From the NCBI RefSeq assembly GCF_014650955.1, contig NZ_BMVY01000012.1, positions 124,001 to 188,000 on the forward strand: a DNA stretch of 64,000 nucleotides, given 5' to 3'. The DNA is from Streptomyces tauricus (lineage in GTDB: Bacteria; Actinomycetota; Actinomycetes; Streptomycetales; Streptomycetaceae). Each line of letters opens with the position of its first letter. Positions within the stretch are counted from its first letter, which is position 1. Position numbers and translations under genes: made by a program. This document shows, piece by piece, positions 34,372 to 43,455 of this stretch. The notes under the pieces are model-generated. The model saw nothing but the letters and a program-made list of their open reading frames with translations. It was not told the origin of the DNA and made no database searches.

Positions 34372-35967
34372 CTACGGCTTGGGCGTGGCGTGCGGGGTGC
34401 ACGTCACGTCGGCCGCGTCGACCTTGCCGGTGAGCAGGTAGGTGTCCACCCGCTCGTTGACGCACGGGTTGGTCAGCCCCGTCACGCCGTGCGAGCCCGC
34501 GTCCTTCTCGGTGATCAGACGGGAGCCCTTGAACCGCTTGTGCAGTTCGACGGCGCCTTCGTACGGAGTGGCGGCGTCACGCGTGGACTGCACGATCAGG
34601 ACGGGCGGCAGACCCTTGCCGGTCTTCACGTTCACCGGGGTCTGCTGCTTGGCGGGCCAGGTCGCGCACGGCAGGTTCAGCCAGGCGTTGGCCCACGTCA
34701 TGAACGGGTAGTTCTTGTGCAGCTTCGAGTTGTCGCGGTCCCACTTCTTCCAGCTGGTGGGCCACTTGGCGTCGGCGCACTCGACGGCCGTGTAGACGGC
34801 GTTGCCGTTCTCCGAGGCGATGTTGCCCGCGGTGTCGGTCAGGTCAGGCGCGGCGGCGTCGACGAGCGCCTGGGTGTCACCGGCGACGTACTTGCTGAAG
34901 ACGGTCGCGACCGGCACCCACGACGAGTCGTAGTAGGGCGCGCTCTGGAAGAAGCCGATGAGCTCGGCCGGGCCGACGACCCCGCCGATGGGGTTCTTCT
35001 TGGCGGTGGCACGCAGCTTCAGCCACTGTTCCTGGACCTCGGCCCGGGTGTCGCCGAGGTGGAAGGCGGCGTCGTTCTTGGCGACCCAGTCCTGCCAGTC
35101 CTTCCAGCGCATCTCGAAGGCGACGTCCTGGTCGAGGTTGGCCTCGTACCAGATCTTCTCGCGCGACGGGTTGACGACGCTGTCCGCGATCATGCGGCGC
35201 ACGTGCGTCGGGTACATGGTGCCGTAGACGGCGGCGATGTACGTGCCGTACGAGACGCCGAGGAAGTTGAGCTTCTTCTCGCCGAGCGCGGCCCGGATGA
35301 CGTCCAGGTCACGGACGGTGTTCGGGGTCGTCATGTGCGGCAGCATCTCGCCGCTGCGCTCGGCGCAGCCGGCCGCGTACTCGGCGGCGAGCTTGCGCTG
35401 GGCGCGCTTGTCGGCCTCGGAGTCGGGCACCGGGTCCATCTTGGGTGCCTTCACGAACTCCTGCGGGTCGATGCAGGAGATGGGCGCCGAGTGGCCGACG
35501 CCGCGCGGGTCGAAGCCCACGAAGTCGTACGCCTTCGCGGTGTTCACCCACAGCGGGTTCTTGTTGGTGACCCGGGTCGGGAAGCGCAGTCCGGAGCCGC
35601 CGGGGCCGCCCGGGTTGTAGACGAGGGCGCCCTGGCGCTCCGCCTTGGTGCCCGTGTTGCCGATGCGGTCGACGGCGAGCTTGATCTTCTTGCCGTTGGG
35701 CTTCGCGTAGTCGAGCGGCACGGTGACCCAGCCGCACTGGATGGGCTTCGCGATCCCCCAGTCCGCCGGACAGTCCTGCCAGTCGATGCCGGCCTTGGCC
35801 GCGCGGGCGGCGGCGATCTCGGCGCCGCGCGCCTGGCTGACGTGGCTGTTCTGACCGTGGCGGGATTCCGCGGTGGCCGTCGGAGCCGCGACGGCACCGG
35901 CTATGAGTGTCGCGGTGACGAGCGCTCCGGCCGAGCCGAACGCCGTCACCTTTCTCATACCTCTCAA
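34372..35967 (-). CDS. tap: secreted tripeptidyl aminopeptidase, alpha/beta hydrolase
   Basis: A secreted serine peptidase of 531 residues that removes N-terminal tripeptides, homologous to Streptomyces Tap and SlpD/E. The signal peptide is KVTAFGSAGALVTATLIAGA with an Ala-rich cleavage region. The oxyanion region is NPGGPGGSG, the nucleophile is in LGVSYGTYIAA, and Asp is in QSTRDAATPYEG within the C-terminal TAP-like domain. His is in DAGSHGVTG. TTG 35967 has GGGGGAGA six bases upstream; ATG 35958, three codons later, is the alternative. It is monocistronic between strong terminators. Confidence 0.93.
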   Translation of the reverse strand: MRGMRKVTAFGSAGALVTATLIAGAVAAPTATAESRHGQNSHVSQARGAEIAAARAAKAGIDWQDCPADWGIAKPIQCGWVTVPLDYAKPNGKKIKLAVDRIGNTGTKAERQGALVYNPGGPGGSGLRFPTRVTNKNPLWVNTAKAYDFVGFDPRGVGHSAPISCIDPQEFVKAPKMDPVPDSEADKRAQRKLAAEYAAGCAERSGEMLPHMTTPNTVRDLDVIRAALGEKKLNFLGVSYGTYIAAVYGTMYPTHVRRMIADSVVNPSREKIWYEANLDQDVAFEMRWKDWQDWVAKNDAAFHLGDTRAEVQEQWLKLRATAKKNPIGGVVGPAELIGFFQSAPYYDSSWVPVATVFSKYVAGDTQALVDAAAPDLTDTAGNIASENGNAVYTAVECADAKWPTSWKKWDRDNSKLHKNYPFMTWANAWLNLPCATWPAKQQTPVNVKTGKGLPPVLIVQSTRDAATPYEGAVELHKRFKGSRLITEKDAGSHGVTGLTNPCVNERVDTYLLTGKVDAADVTCTPHATPKP

Positions 35968-36117
35968 GAGAGTTCTCCCCCTACTGTCGTCGTGGTCAGT
36001 ACGGGGGATCCTTTCGGCTGTGAGGTACCTGAGAACAGGGGCGATGTGTCTTCTTTGCCAATCCGATAACCGGAACACTTCTGTCCGTTGAGCGGTGATG
36101 TTCGTTTCGCGGATGCT

Positions 36118-36888
36118 TCAGCCCAGTAGCCGCAGGGCCTCGTCGAGGGTGCGGCGCAGCTGGAGCGCGTCGGCGGCGACGGCGGTCACCAGGGCGCCAG
36201 GCCCGGCGAGTGGGGCGAGTACGGCGTACTCCCCCAGCAACCGCGTCTCGACCGGCCGCGTCGCGTACTCGGGCCGTACGACGAGCAGCTGGCCGAGTGC
36301 GCGATGCCCGGCCAGCACGGCGGGCCCGTCCCAGCCACCGGGTGCCCCGGGCCCGCAGGAGAGCTCCTGGTCGAGCAGCGGCCGCCCGCCGAGCAGCACG
36401 GTGAGCCGACTCGTGAGCGACCCTGGCTCCTCACCGACCCGCCCGAGAACCTGCTCCTCGCGGAACGTCAGCCGGGCGCCCGCCGCGAGCTCGACACGTG
36501 TCGTGACCTGCAGTCCACTGCCGTTGGCTGAGATCAACTGCTCGGGGAGCCAGCACAGTTCACCGCTGTCCCCCACCGTGAGACGTACGTCGTAACGCGC
36601 CTCGCCCTTGGCCTGCCCCGGCAGTGCGATGGTGGCCGCGGCCGACCCGACGTGCAGGCGCGCCCCCTCGGCCACATCGGCCTCCACCGTGAAGTGGTCA
36701 CCGCCCAGCGGCCCGCTCATCGCCCCGACCAGCATGACGCGGGCTTCGGACCCACCGGCCCGCGTCCGCCGCAGGGCGAGCGGCCCCCCGCTCTCCAGAA
36801 CGGGCAACGCGGTACCGCCCCGCCCGTCCGGACGGGCCCCGATCCGCGCGACGGCGAGCACGCCCGCCGCCCCGGCCGTCTCTCTCAC
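36118..36888 (-). CDS. ureD: urease accessory protein UreD
   Basis: A 256-residue scaffold of the UreD-UreF-UreG complex that loads nickel into urease. Conserved stretches are GGDHFTVEADVAEGARLHV, SGELCWLPEQLI and the C-terminal region with AGHRALGQLLVVRPEYA. GTG 36888 overlaps the ureG stop as GTGA and is preferred to GTG 36897. It is the last gene of the ureABCFGD operon. It is somewhat divergent and GC-rich, as actinobacterial UreD usually is. Confidence 0.88.
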   Translation of the reverse strand: MRETAGAAGVLAVARIGARPDGRGGTALPVLESGGPLALRRTRAGGSEARVMLVGAMSGPLGGDHFTVEADVAEGARLHVGSAAATIALPGQAKGEARYDVRLTVGDSGELCWLPEQLISANGSGLQVTTRVELAAGARLTFREEQVLGRVGEEPGSLTSRLTVLLGGRPLLDQELSCGPGAPGGWDGPAVLAGHRALGQLLVVRPEYATRPVETRLLGEYAVLAPLAGPGALVTAVAADALQLRRTLDEALRLLG

Positions 36889-37568
36889 TCCGCCCACGCG
36901 GCGAGCCGCTCCCGCACCCAGGCGGCGACGTCCTTGACACCGTCCTCGGCGCGCAACGACTGGAACACCACCGGCAGTTCGGCCCGCTGTGCCTTCGCGT
37001 CGGCGGCCATGCGGCCGAGATCCGACCCCACGTAGGGCGCGAGGTCCGTCTTGTTGATCACGAGCAGGTCGGCGGTGGTGACCCCGGGCCCGCCCTTGCG
37101 CGGAATGTCGTCGCCACCCGCGACATCGATCACGAAGATCTGCGCGTCGACGAGGCCCTTGGAGAAGGTCGCCGTCAGATTGTCGCCCCCCGACTCGACG
37201 AGGATCAGCTCCAGCGGCCCGACCTCGTCCTCCAGATCCTCGACCGCTTCGAGATTCGCGGAGATGTCGTCACGGATCGCCGTGTGCGGACAGGCCCCGG
37301 TCTCGACGGCGGTGATCCGCTCGGGCGGCAGCACGGCCTCCCGCAACAGGAACTCGGCGTCCTCGCGCGTATAGATGTCGTTGGTGACAACGGCCAACGA
37401 CCACTCGTCGCGCAACGCTCGGCACAGCGCGGCCACGGTGGCGGTCTTCCCGGACCCCACGGGCCCCCCGAGCCCGATCCGCAGAGCCCGCCGCCGCCCG
37501 TCGGCCCGACGAGCATCGGCACTGACGGCACCGGGCCCGTCATGGGTGTGGTGATGATCGAGATGCAT
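36885..37568 (-). CDS. ureG: urease accessory GTPase UreG
   Basis: A 227-residue SIMIBI GTPase that delivers nickel for urease maturation. The N-terminus MHLDHHHTHD is a metal-binding His cluster. The P-loop is GGPVGSGKT (34-42). The nickel Cys-Pro-His motif is in GACPHTAIRDD. The switch and base motifs are ESGGDNL and INKTDLA. Downstream ureD overlaps by four bases. The upstream gap to ureF (157 bases) contains a dispersed repeat. Confidence 0.96.
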   Translation of the reverse strand: MHLDHHHTHDGPGAVSADARRADGRRRALRIGLGGPVGSGKTATVAALCRALRDEWSLAVVTNDIYTREDAEFLLREAVLPPERITAVETGACPHTAIRDDISANLEAVEDLEDEVGPLELILVESGGDNLTATFSKGLVDAQIFVIDVAGGDDIPRKGGPGVTTADLLVINKTDLAPYVGSDLGRMAADAKAQRAELPVVFQSLRAEDGVKDVAAWVRERLAAWAE

Positions 37569-37596
37569 GACTACAACTCCAACTGTTGTCTTCCAG

Positions 37597-37700
37597 CCCG
37601 TCCGGCTGGTTGCCTTTCAGCCCGTCCGGCGTTTGAGGACGAGCGCGTAAGCGCGATTGCGGGGGCGAGGGGGCGCAGCCCCCATGCGGGACGGGAACGG
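37597..37700 (+). repeat. second-type dispersed repeat between ureG and ureF
   Basis: cagcccgtccggc occurs at about 37598 and again at about 37617, where it continues gtttgaggacgagcg. This is a frequent Streptomyces intergenic repeat. A gggggcgcagccccca palindrome follows at about 37670-37684. It splits the otherwise tight urease operon. Confidence 0.7.
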
Positions 37701-37725
37701 GTAGGGGCGGCGGGGGCGAAACCCC

Positions 37726-38400
37726 CTAGGACGCGAACAACCGCACGGCCCAGGCGGCATGCACCTCCGCCCCGATCTCCAACAGCGGAGCACCCCCCGC
37801 AGGCAACACCCCCACCCCACCCTCACCCGCACACCGCGCCCCCTCAACCGCCCGATGTGCGACCAGATCAACCTCAGGAGCCAACCGAGCCAACACCCCG
37901 GTCGCGTCGAACGGATCCAGACTCAACAACCGCACCACCGCACTCGCCGGCCCACTGACACACTCGTACACGGAGCAGTACGCCGCATCGTCCGCCCCGA
38001 GCCCAGCGGCCCGGGCGACCAGCCCGAGGACCACCGGCTGATGCGCACCCTTGGGGAACCGCCCCGCCAACGCGTCGAGTTCGGCGGACGGCCAGGTCGC
38101 CCGAGCGGCCCGCATCAACTGCCGCCCGAGCTTGCGCGAGGCGACCCGCAACGCGGGCGAGGGCGTACGCGCGTCCGCGGCACCGTCCAGTTCCACCGGA
38201 TCGAGCCCGAGTACGGCAGCGGCGGCGAGCGAGGCCGACACGAGCCCGGCGGTGTGCAACCGCCCCCGGCAGAACTCCTCCAGGTCCGCCGCCCCGGTGA
38301 TCCGGCCGGCCTTGACCGCCGCCTCGGCCCCGCCGGAGTGGGCATGCCCTCCGGCGGGAAACCGGCCGTCGGCCAGCACAAGCAACGCAGCACGCGACAT
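37726..38400 (-). CDS. ureF: urease accessory protein UreF
   Basis: A 224-residue all-helical accessory protein that bridges UreD and UreG. It starts LLVLADGRFPAGGHAHSGGA, the conserved UreF N-terminal region, and ends APLLEIGAEVHAAWAVRLFA with the typical C-terminus. It shows no catalytic motifs, as expected. It is 73 bases downstream of ureC. Confidence 0.92.
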   Translation of the reverse strand: MSRAALLVLADGRFPAGGHAHSGGAEAAVKAGRITGAADLEEFCRGRLHTAGLVSASLAAAAVLGLDPVELDGAADARTPSPALRVASRKLGRQLMRAARATWPSAELDALAGRFPKGAHQPVVLGLVARAAGLGADDAAYCSVYECVSGPASAVVRLLSLDPFDATGVLARLAPEVDLVAHRAVEGARCAGEGGVGVLPAGGAPLLEIGAEVHAAWAVRLFAS

Positions 38401-38473
38401 GACGAACCTCGGAACGCTGGGTCGTTGTCGGGCCGGGGCCGATGTCAGCCCCAGCCTCAGGACAGAAGATGCC

Positions 38474-40195
38474 TCAGAACAGGAAATACCGCTGGGCCAT
38501 GGGCAGTTCGGCCGCAGGCGTCGCCTCCACCAACTCCCCGTCGATCGTGACGGCGAAGCTGTCGGGATCGACGCGCACCCGCGGCCGCGCGTCGTTCTCC
38601 CGCATGTCCGCCTTGGTCACCCCCCGCGTCGACTCGATCGGCACGAACCGCTTCCCGAGCCCGAGCCGCTCCGGCAGCCCGTCCTCGATGGCGATCGGCG
38701 CGACGAAGTTGAACGAGTTGGACGCGGGTGCCCGCCCGATCGCCCCGAACATGGGCCGCGGCAGGATCGGCTGAGGCGTCGGGATGGACGCGTTGGCGTC
38801 GCCCATCTGCGCGTACGCGATCTGCCCGCCCTTGACGACGAGATGCGGCTTGACCCCGAAGAACGCGGGTTCCCACAGCACGAGGTCGGCGAGCTTGCCG
38901 GTCTCGACGGAACCGATCTCACGGGCGAGCCCCTGAGCGATGGCCGGATTGATCGTGTACTTGGCGACATAGCGACGTACACGACGGTTGTCCGCGCGCC
39001 CGTCCCCCGGCAGCGCTCCCCGCCGCCGCTTCATGACGTGCGCGGTCTGCCAGGTCCGCATGATGACCTCGCCGACGCGCCCCATGGCCTGGGCGTCGGA
39101 GGAGATGATCGAGATCGCGCCGAGGTCGTGCAGGATGTCCTCGGCCCCGATGGTGGTGGGCCGGATCCTGGACTCCGCGAAGGCCAGGTCCTCCGGCACG
39201 GCGGCGTTCAGGTGGTGGCAGACCATCAGCATGTCGAGGTGTTCCTCGGCGGTGTTGACGGTGTAGGGCCGGGTCGGGTTGGTCGAACTGGGCAGCACGT
39301 GCGCCTCGGACACCACGGTCATGATGTCCGGCGCGTGCCCGCCGCCCGCACCCTCCGTGTGGTACGCGTGGATCGTGCGCCCCGCGATGGCGGCGAGCGT
39401 GTCGGCCACGAACCCGGCCTCGTTGAGGGTGTCCGTGTGGATGGCGATCTGGGCGCCGGTCCGGTCCGCGACGGTGAGCGCGGCGTCGATGACGGCGGGC
39501 GTGGAGCCCCAGTCCTCGTGGAGCTTGAGGCCGAGCGCGCCGCCGCGCAGCTGCGACAGCATCGCCTCTTCCGAGACGGTGTTGCCCTTGCCCAGCAGCC
39601 CGAAGTTGAGCGGGTACTGCTCCATCGCCTCCAGCATCCGGGCGAGGTGCCATGGGCCGGGGGTGACGGTGGTGGCCTTGGACCCCTCGGCGGGTCCGGT
39701 GCCGCCGCCGACGAGGGTGGTGATCCCGGAAGCCAGCGCCTCGTCGGCGATCTGCGGACAGATCAGGTGCACATGGGCGTCGATGGCGCCGGCTGTCAGG
39801 ATGCGCCCGTTGCCCGCGATGATCTCGGTCTCGGGGCCGATGACCAGGTCCGGGTGCACCCCGTCCATGGTGTCGGGGTTGCCGGCCTTGCCGATGCCGG
39901 TGATACGGCCGTCGCGGATGCCCACATCGGCCTTGATGATCCCCCAGTGGTCGACGATCACCGCGCCCGTGACGACCGTGTCGGGGGTGCCCTCGGCGCG
40001 TGTCGCCCGCGCCTGCCCCATGGACTCCCGGATGACCTTGCCGCCGCCGAACACGGCCTCGTCACCCGCGCGTCCGGGCCCGCCGGAACGATCCTCCTCG
40101 ATCTCGATCAGGAGGTCGGTGTCGGCGAGCCGGATCCGGTCGCCGGTGGTGGGCCCGAACAGGTCGGAGTAGGCGGCACGCGAGATCTCAGGCAT
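38474..40195 (-). CDS. ureC: urease subunit alpha
   Basis: The 573-residue nickel subunit that hydrolyses urea to ammonia and carbamate. All active-site residues are present with a constant offset of 7 from Klebsiella numbering: His141 and His143 (HVHLICPQ), carbamylated Lys224 (LGLKLHEDWG), His253 (IHTDTLNE), His279 (HTEGAGGGHAPD), His327 (MVCHHLN) and Asp367 (SSDAQAMG). GGAGGAG six bases upstream sets ATG 40195, overlapping ureB by eight bases. Confidence 0.97.
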   Translation of the reverse strand: MPEISRAAYSDLFGPTTGDRIRLADTDLLIEIEEDRSGGPGRAGDEAVFGGGKVIRESMGQARATRAEGTPDTVVTGAVIVDHWGIIKADVGIRDGRITGIGKAGNPDTMDGVHPDLVIGPETEIIAGNGRILTAGAIDAHVHLICPQIADEALASGITTLVGGGTGPAEGSKATTVTPGPWHLARMLEAMEQYPLNFGLLGKGNTVSEEAMLSQLRGGALGLKLHEDWGSTPAVIDAALTVADRTGAQIAIHTDTLNEAGFVADTLAAIAGRTIHAYHTEGAGGGHAPDIMTVVSEAHVLPSSTNPTRPYTVNTAEEHLDMLMVCHHLNAAVPEDLAFAESRIRPTTIGAEDILHDLGAISIISSDAQAMGRVGEVIMRTWQTAHVMKRRRGALPGDGRADNRRVRRYVAKYTINPAIAQGLAREIGSVETGKLADLVLWEPAFFGVKPHLVVKGGQIAYAQMGDANASIPTPQPILPRPMFGAIGRAPASNSFNFVAPIAIEDGLPERLGLGKRFVPIESTRGVTKADMRENDARPRVRVDPDSFAVTIDGELVEATPAAELPMAQRYFLF

Positions 40196-40499
40196 CGAGG
40201 GCTCCTCCGGTCTCGCCGCGCAGACCGGGCACGACACGGGCGCCGGCGATCGGGACGAGTTCGACCTCGACGGGGATCCCGGGCTCGAAGCGCACGGCGG
40301 CGCCGGCGGCGACGTTCAGCCGCTTGCCGTGTGCGGCGGCGCGGTCGAAGTCGAGGCCGGGGTTGGCCTCGGCGAAGTGGTAGTGGGAACCGACCTGGAC
40401 GGGCCGGTCGGCGGCGTTGAGGACGGTGAGCCGGGTGACCGCGAGGCCTTCGTTGAAGGCGACCGGCCCGTCGGCGAACAGGATCTCTCCGGGAATCAT
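40188..40499 (-). CDS. ureB: urease subunit beta
   Basis: A 103-residue structural subunit. It begins MIPGEILFADGPVAFNEG and contains VQVGSHYHFAEANPGLDFDR, the family core. It is separate from ureA and ureC as in most bacteria, and overlaps the ureC start by eight bases. It packs against UreA and UreC in the (UreABC)3 complex. Confidence 0.96.
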   Translation of the reverse strand: MIPGEILFADGPVAFNEGLAVTRLTVLNAADRPVQVGSHYHFAEANPGLDFDRAAAHGKRLNVAAGAAVRFEPGIPVEVELVPIAGARVVPGLRGETGGALDA

Positions 40500-40515
40500 G
40501 GCTGCCGCTCCCCCG

Positions 40516-40818
<303 letters not shown>

Positions 40819-40984
40819 GGCTTCCCACCTCACAGTCCTCGCTCCGGACCGTGCGGGGTCCGGCTGCCGCAGCCACCATGCCGGGTCCGACCGCAGTACG
40901 TACCTGCCGTGACTGCGACACACGGCCGGAAGACACGCCTGGACGCGCCCTCCGCCCCGAAAACCCCTGGTGACGTGGTGGTGC

Positions 40985-41016
40985 AGGCTAGTTGCGCAGA
41001 GTTTCAGACACGTTAA
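40985..41016 (-). promoter_or_regulatory. GlnR-like box and -10 element of the urease operon
   Basis: On the minus strand TTAAC-6-GAAAC (41016-41001) fits the GlnR consensus gTnAc-n6-GaAAc. TAGCCT (40990-40985) follows as a -10. The box overlaps the poor -35 region, which suits an activator. S. coelicolor urease is a known GlnR target; occupancy here is inferred. Confidence 0.5.
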
Positions 41017-41056
41017 CCGCCCCCACCCGAGCCACGCTCACCCCGACACCCCCCAC

Positions 41057-41136
41057 AAGGGGCGCGGGGAACGGCGCAGGCATTTAGGGGCGCGGGGAAC
41101 GGCGCAGTCTCTTGAGGGGCGCGGGGAACGGCGCAG
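41057..41136 (+). repeat. three tandem copies of the dispersed GC-rich repeat
   Basis: Copies at about 41058-41080, 41085-41110 and 41114-41136 share GGGGCGCGGGGAACGGCGCA and end two bases before the tetR stop codon. Confidence 0.88.
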
Positions 41137-41138
41137 GA

Positions 41139-41771
41139 CTACCCCGGCGCCCTCACGCTCATCAACCCCCGCAGCCCATCCTGCAGCACCTCCACCGGCG
41201 CGGTACCGAACAGCGCCTGCTGCGCAGCAAACCCCTGCGCCGCAGCAATCAGCGTCCGCGCCACATGCTCCGCAGGAACATCCGCCCGCATCACCCCCGC
41301 CTCCTGATACCCCTCGACAACCTTCACCCACGCGTCACGCACCGCGCCGAACCCCTCCCGCAGCAACGCCGACAGCTCACTGTCGCGGAGGGTCTCCGTC
41401 CAGACCTGGACCATCAGCCGCGGAAAGGACGCTTCCCCCTCCCAGGTCAGACCGTGCTTCCCCGGACCCCCCAGCCCGAGTACCTGGGTCATGACCAGCC
41501 CCACCAGCACGTCGGGCATGGGTGGCGGGGTATGCCGGGCGGCGTCTTCGAAGGCCTCACGGACGCCCCCGAGGACCTCGGTGACGATCGCGGCGATCAG
41601 CTCGTCCTTCCCGCTGAAGTAGCGGTACACGGCCCCCGCCGAGAGGTTCACCTCTTTCAGCACGTCCTGCATCGACGTGGCATGGAAGCCGTTGCGGGCG
41701 AAGCAGCGGGCCGCGCCGTCGAGGATCTGGCGGCGACGGGCGTCGAGGTGTTCCTGGGATACGCGAGCCAT
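41139..41771 (-). CDS. TetR/AcrR-family regulator
   Basis: A 210-residue regulator. The N-terminal helix-turn-helix is RRRQILDGAARCFARNGFHA, then TSMQDVLKEVNLSAGAVYRY and FSGKDELIAAIVTEVLGGV. The C-terminal ligand-binding domain belongs to the group with WTETLRDSELSALLREGF. It is divergent from a membrane protein across a spacer with two near-identical 21-bp repeats, so drug-responsive repression of that gene and itself is likely. Confidence 0.92.
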   Translation of the reverse strand: MARVSQEHLDARRRQILDGAARCFARNGFHATSMQDVLKEVNLSAGAVYRYFSGKDELIAAIVTEVLGGVREAFEDAARHTPPPMPDVLVGLVMTQVLGLGGPGKHGLTWEGEASFPRLMVQVWTETLRDSELSALLREGFGAVRDAWVKVVEGYQEAGVMRADVPAEHVARTLIAAAQGFAAQQALFGTAPVEVLQDGLRGLMSVRAPG

Positions 41772-41780
41772 GAACGAAAA

Positions 41781-41859
41781 CTAAAACGAACATTCCTTCT
41801 TGACAAGCTCAAGCGTCGGCGTGACAGTGAACCCACAGCTAAAACGAACGATCCTTCTT
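41781..41859. promoter_or_regulatory. two direct 21-bp operator copies and promoter
   Basis: Copies at 41781-41801 and 41839-41859 agree at 19 of 21 positions and share CTAAAACGAAC and TCCTTCTT, 58 bases apart. TTGACA (41800-41805) with GACAGT (41823-41828), 17 bases apart, lies between them and points to the membrane protein gene. Binding to both would block both promoters. Confidence 0.65.
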
Positions 41860-41893
41860 TTTAGCCGCACTCACTCGAATCGAGGAAAGAAGC

Positions 41894-42964
41894 ATGTCGG
41901 CCACCTCCGCTACGCCCGCATCCACGCCCACGTCATCGACGCCGACGCCGACGCCGAGCGCGTCGACACCCCGCCCCGCACAACAGCCTTCGCACCGCCG
42001 CCACATGGCGGCGGTCGTCCTGCTGGTCCCGGTCCTGGCGGCGCTCGCCCTGTGGGCCTTCGCCTGGCCCGCGGCCCGTACCGCCCCCCATGACCTGCCG
42101 CTCGGCGTGGCGGGCCCGGCGACCGCGACCGCCCAGGTACAGAAGCAACTCGAAGCACACGAGGGCGCCTTCGAGATCCACCACTACACGGACGAGGCCG
42201 CCGCCCGGGACGCCATCGAGGACCGGACCGTATACGGCGCGGTCGTCGTCACCGAGCAGGGCCCCAAGCTGCTCACGGCCTCGGCGGCGAGCCCGCTCGT
42301 GGCGCAGTCGCTCCAGCAGGCGGTGGCCCAACAGTCGGGCGGCGCCCCGATGGAGACCGTCGACGTCGTACCGGCCTCCGCGGACGACCCGCGCGGCGCG
42401 GTCCTGACGTCGAGCGTGCTGCCCATGACGCTGGCCGGTATCGCCGCGGGCGCCGTGGTGACCCTGCTGGGTCTGCGCGGCCGACGCGCGGTCGCCGCGC
42501 TGATCGGCGCGGCGGCGGTCGTCGGTACGGTGGCCGCGCTCATCGCGGGCAGCTGGCTCGGCGCCTTCACCGGTAGCTGGTGGCCCGAGGCGGGCGCGCT
42601 GGCGCTCTCGACGCTGGCCGTGAGCGCCGCCGTCGCGGGACTCGCGGCGCTGCTCGGCACGCCGGGGATCGGGCTCGGCGCGTTCGTCGTGATGATGCTC
42701 GGCAATCCGTTCTCCGGGGCGAGTTCGGCGCCCGAGATGCTGCCGGCGCCGGTCGGCGTGATCGGCCAGTGGCTGCCGCCGGGGGCCGGGGCCTCGCTTC
42801 TGCGCTCGGTCTCCTTCTTCGACGGAGCGGCGGCGTCCGGGCCCGCGCTGACGTTGGCGTGGTGGGCGGCGCTGGGGCTCGGGGCGGTGCTGCTGGGCAG
42901 CGCGCTGAAGCGGCGCAGGTCGTCCGGGTCGTCGGCCCCTGAGCCGGCCCCCCTCACGTCCTGA
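41894..42964 (+). CDS. ABC-2/Pip-like membrane protein under TetR control
   Basis: A 356-residue protein. A Ser/Thr/Pro-rich N-terminus (about 35 residues) precedes a helix (MAAVVLLVPVLAALALWAFA). An extracellular alpha/beta segment follows (HDLPLGVAGPATATAQVQKQ, then YGAVVVTEQGPKLLTASAAS). Five helices near residues 175-340 close the protein. This matches DUF3533/YhgE-Pip-type and ABC-2 permease-like exporters. No ATPase gene adjoins it. GAGGAAAG precedes ATG 41894. It probably takes part in export of a toxic compound sensed by the divergent TetR (inference). Confidence 0.75.
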   Translation: MSATSATPASTPTSSTPTPTPSASTPRPAQQPSHRRHMAAVVLLVPVLAALALWAFAWPAARTAPHDLPLGVAGPATATAQVQKQLEAHEGAFEIHHYTDEAAARDAIEDRTVYGAVVVTEQGPKLLTASAASPLVAQSLQQAVAQQSGGAPMETVDVVPASADDPRGAVLTSSVLPMTLAGIAAGAVVTLLGLRGRRAVAALIGAAAVVGTVAALIAGSWLGAFTGSWWPEAGALALSTLAVSAAVAGLAALLGTPGIGLGAFVVMMLGNPFSGASSAPEMLPAPVGVIGQWLPPGAGASLLRSVSFFDGAAASGPALTLAWWAALGLGAVLLGSALKRRRSSGSSAPEPAPLTS

Positions 42965-42991
42965 CCGTCCACGCGACCCGCCCCACAGACC

Positions 42992-43031
42992 GACCGTGCA
43001 CCCCCGCAGTAGCGGACGGGGGTGCACGGTC
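42992..43031. terminator. 15-bp perfect hairpin terminator
   Basis: GACCGTGCACCCCCG and CGGGGGTGCACGGTC enclose a 10-base loop between the convergent membrane protein and Phd genes. Confidence 0.8.
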
Positions 43032-43094
43032 CTTTGCGCTCGCGTTCGACGCGGGGTGCGGGCCGGCGGGTGCCGGCCACGCAGTTCCCCGCCC

Positions 43095-43385
43095 CTACGA
43101 CACCCCCGGCCCTCGATGCTCCGCCGCGATTCCGAACCGCTGACGTTCGCCCGGAGCGGACGCGGGCGTGGACGCGACCCCGTGGACGCCGGACACCGCG
43201 CTGACCACCTGCTCGTCGCCCACCGCGTCGAGCTTCTCAAGTCGCTCCAGGTCAGCCGCGGACACCAGGGCGACGAGGGGCTTTCCGTGGCGCGTCACGA
43301 CGACGCGTTCCGCGCCGTACACCACGCGGTTGATCAGGTCGGCGAGCTCAGCCCTGGCTTGCGTCACCGGAATCTCGTAGGCCAT
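43095..43385 (-). CDS. orphan Phd/YefM-family antitoxin
   Basis: A 96-residue protein. It starts MAYEIPVTQARAELADLINR, followed by ERVVVTRHGKPLVALVSAAD and a helical LERLEKL, the Phd/YefM DNA-binding fold. The C-terminal 40 residues, where a toxin would be bound, are Ser/Gly/Pro-rich and unlike usual toxin-binding helices. No toxin gene lies downstream: a terminator and a convergent gene follow. ATG 43385 is used; ATG 43394 adds three residues. It is divergent from a clpP paralogue across two overlapping palindromes. It may act as a free repressor. Confidence 0.82.
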   Translation of the reverse strand: MAYEIPVTQARAELADLINRVVYGAERVVVTRHGKPLVALVSAADLERLEKLDAVGDEQVVSAVSGVHGVASTPASAPGERQRFGIAAEHRGPGVS

Positions 43386-43403
43386 GCTCCCCATCATAAC
43401 GTC

Positions 43404-43430
43404 ATGTACGTCCTGTACATTTTTTACAGG
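43404..43430. promoter_or_regulatory. two overlapping perfect palindromes between phd and clpP
   Basis: ATGTAC-GTCCT-GTACAT (43404-43420) and CCTGTA-7-TACAGG (43412-43430) share the central CTGTA. This is typical of cooperative Phd/YefM operators and lies 18 bases from the phd start and 25 from clpP. Confidence 0.75.
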
Positions 43431-43455
43431 ACCTCTCCCGGAGGAGGCGTGTGTC

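Larger units (their letters stand above)
40819..41138. other. urease promoter region and repeat cluster
   Basis: This 320-base gap has no credible gene. It contains the urease leader (about 165 bases), the GlnR-like box and -10 element, and three copies of the dispersed GC-rich repeat immediately before the end of the tetR gene. Confidence 0.7.

Noticed and set aside
42965..43094. Search for a toxin partner (RelE, Doc or PIN) of the Phd protein
   Set aside because: The only content is a strong hairpin and no open frame of useful length on either strand.
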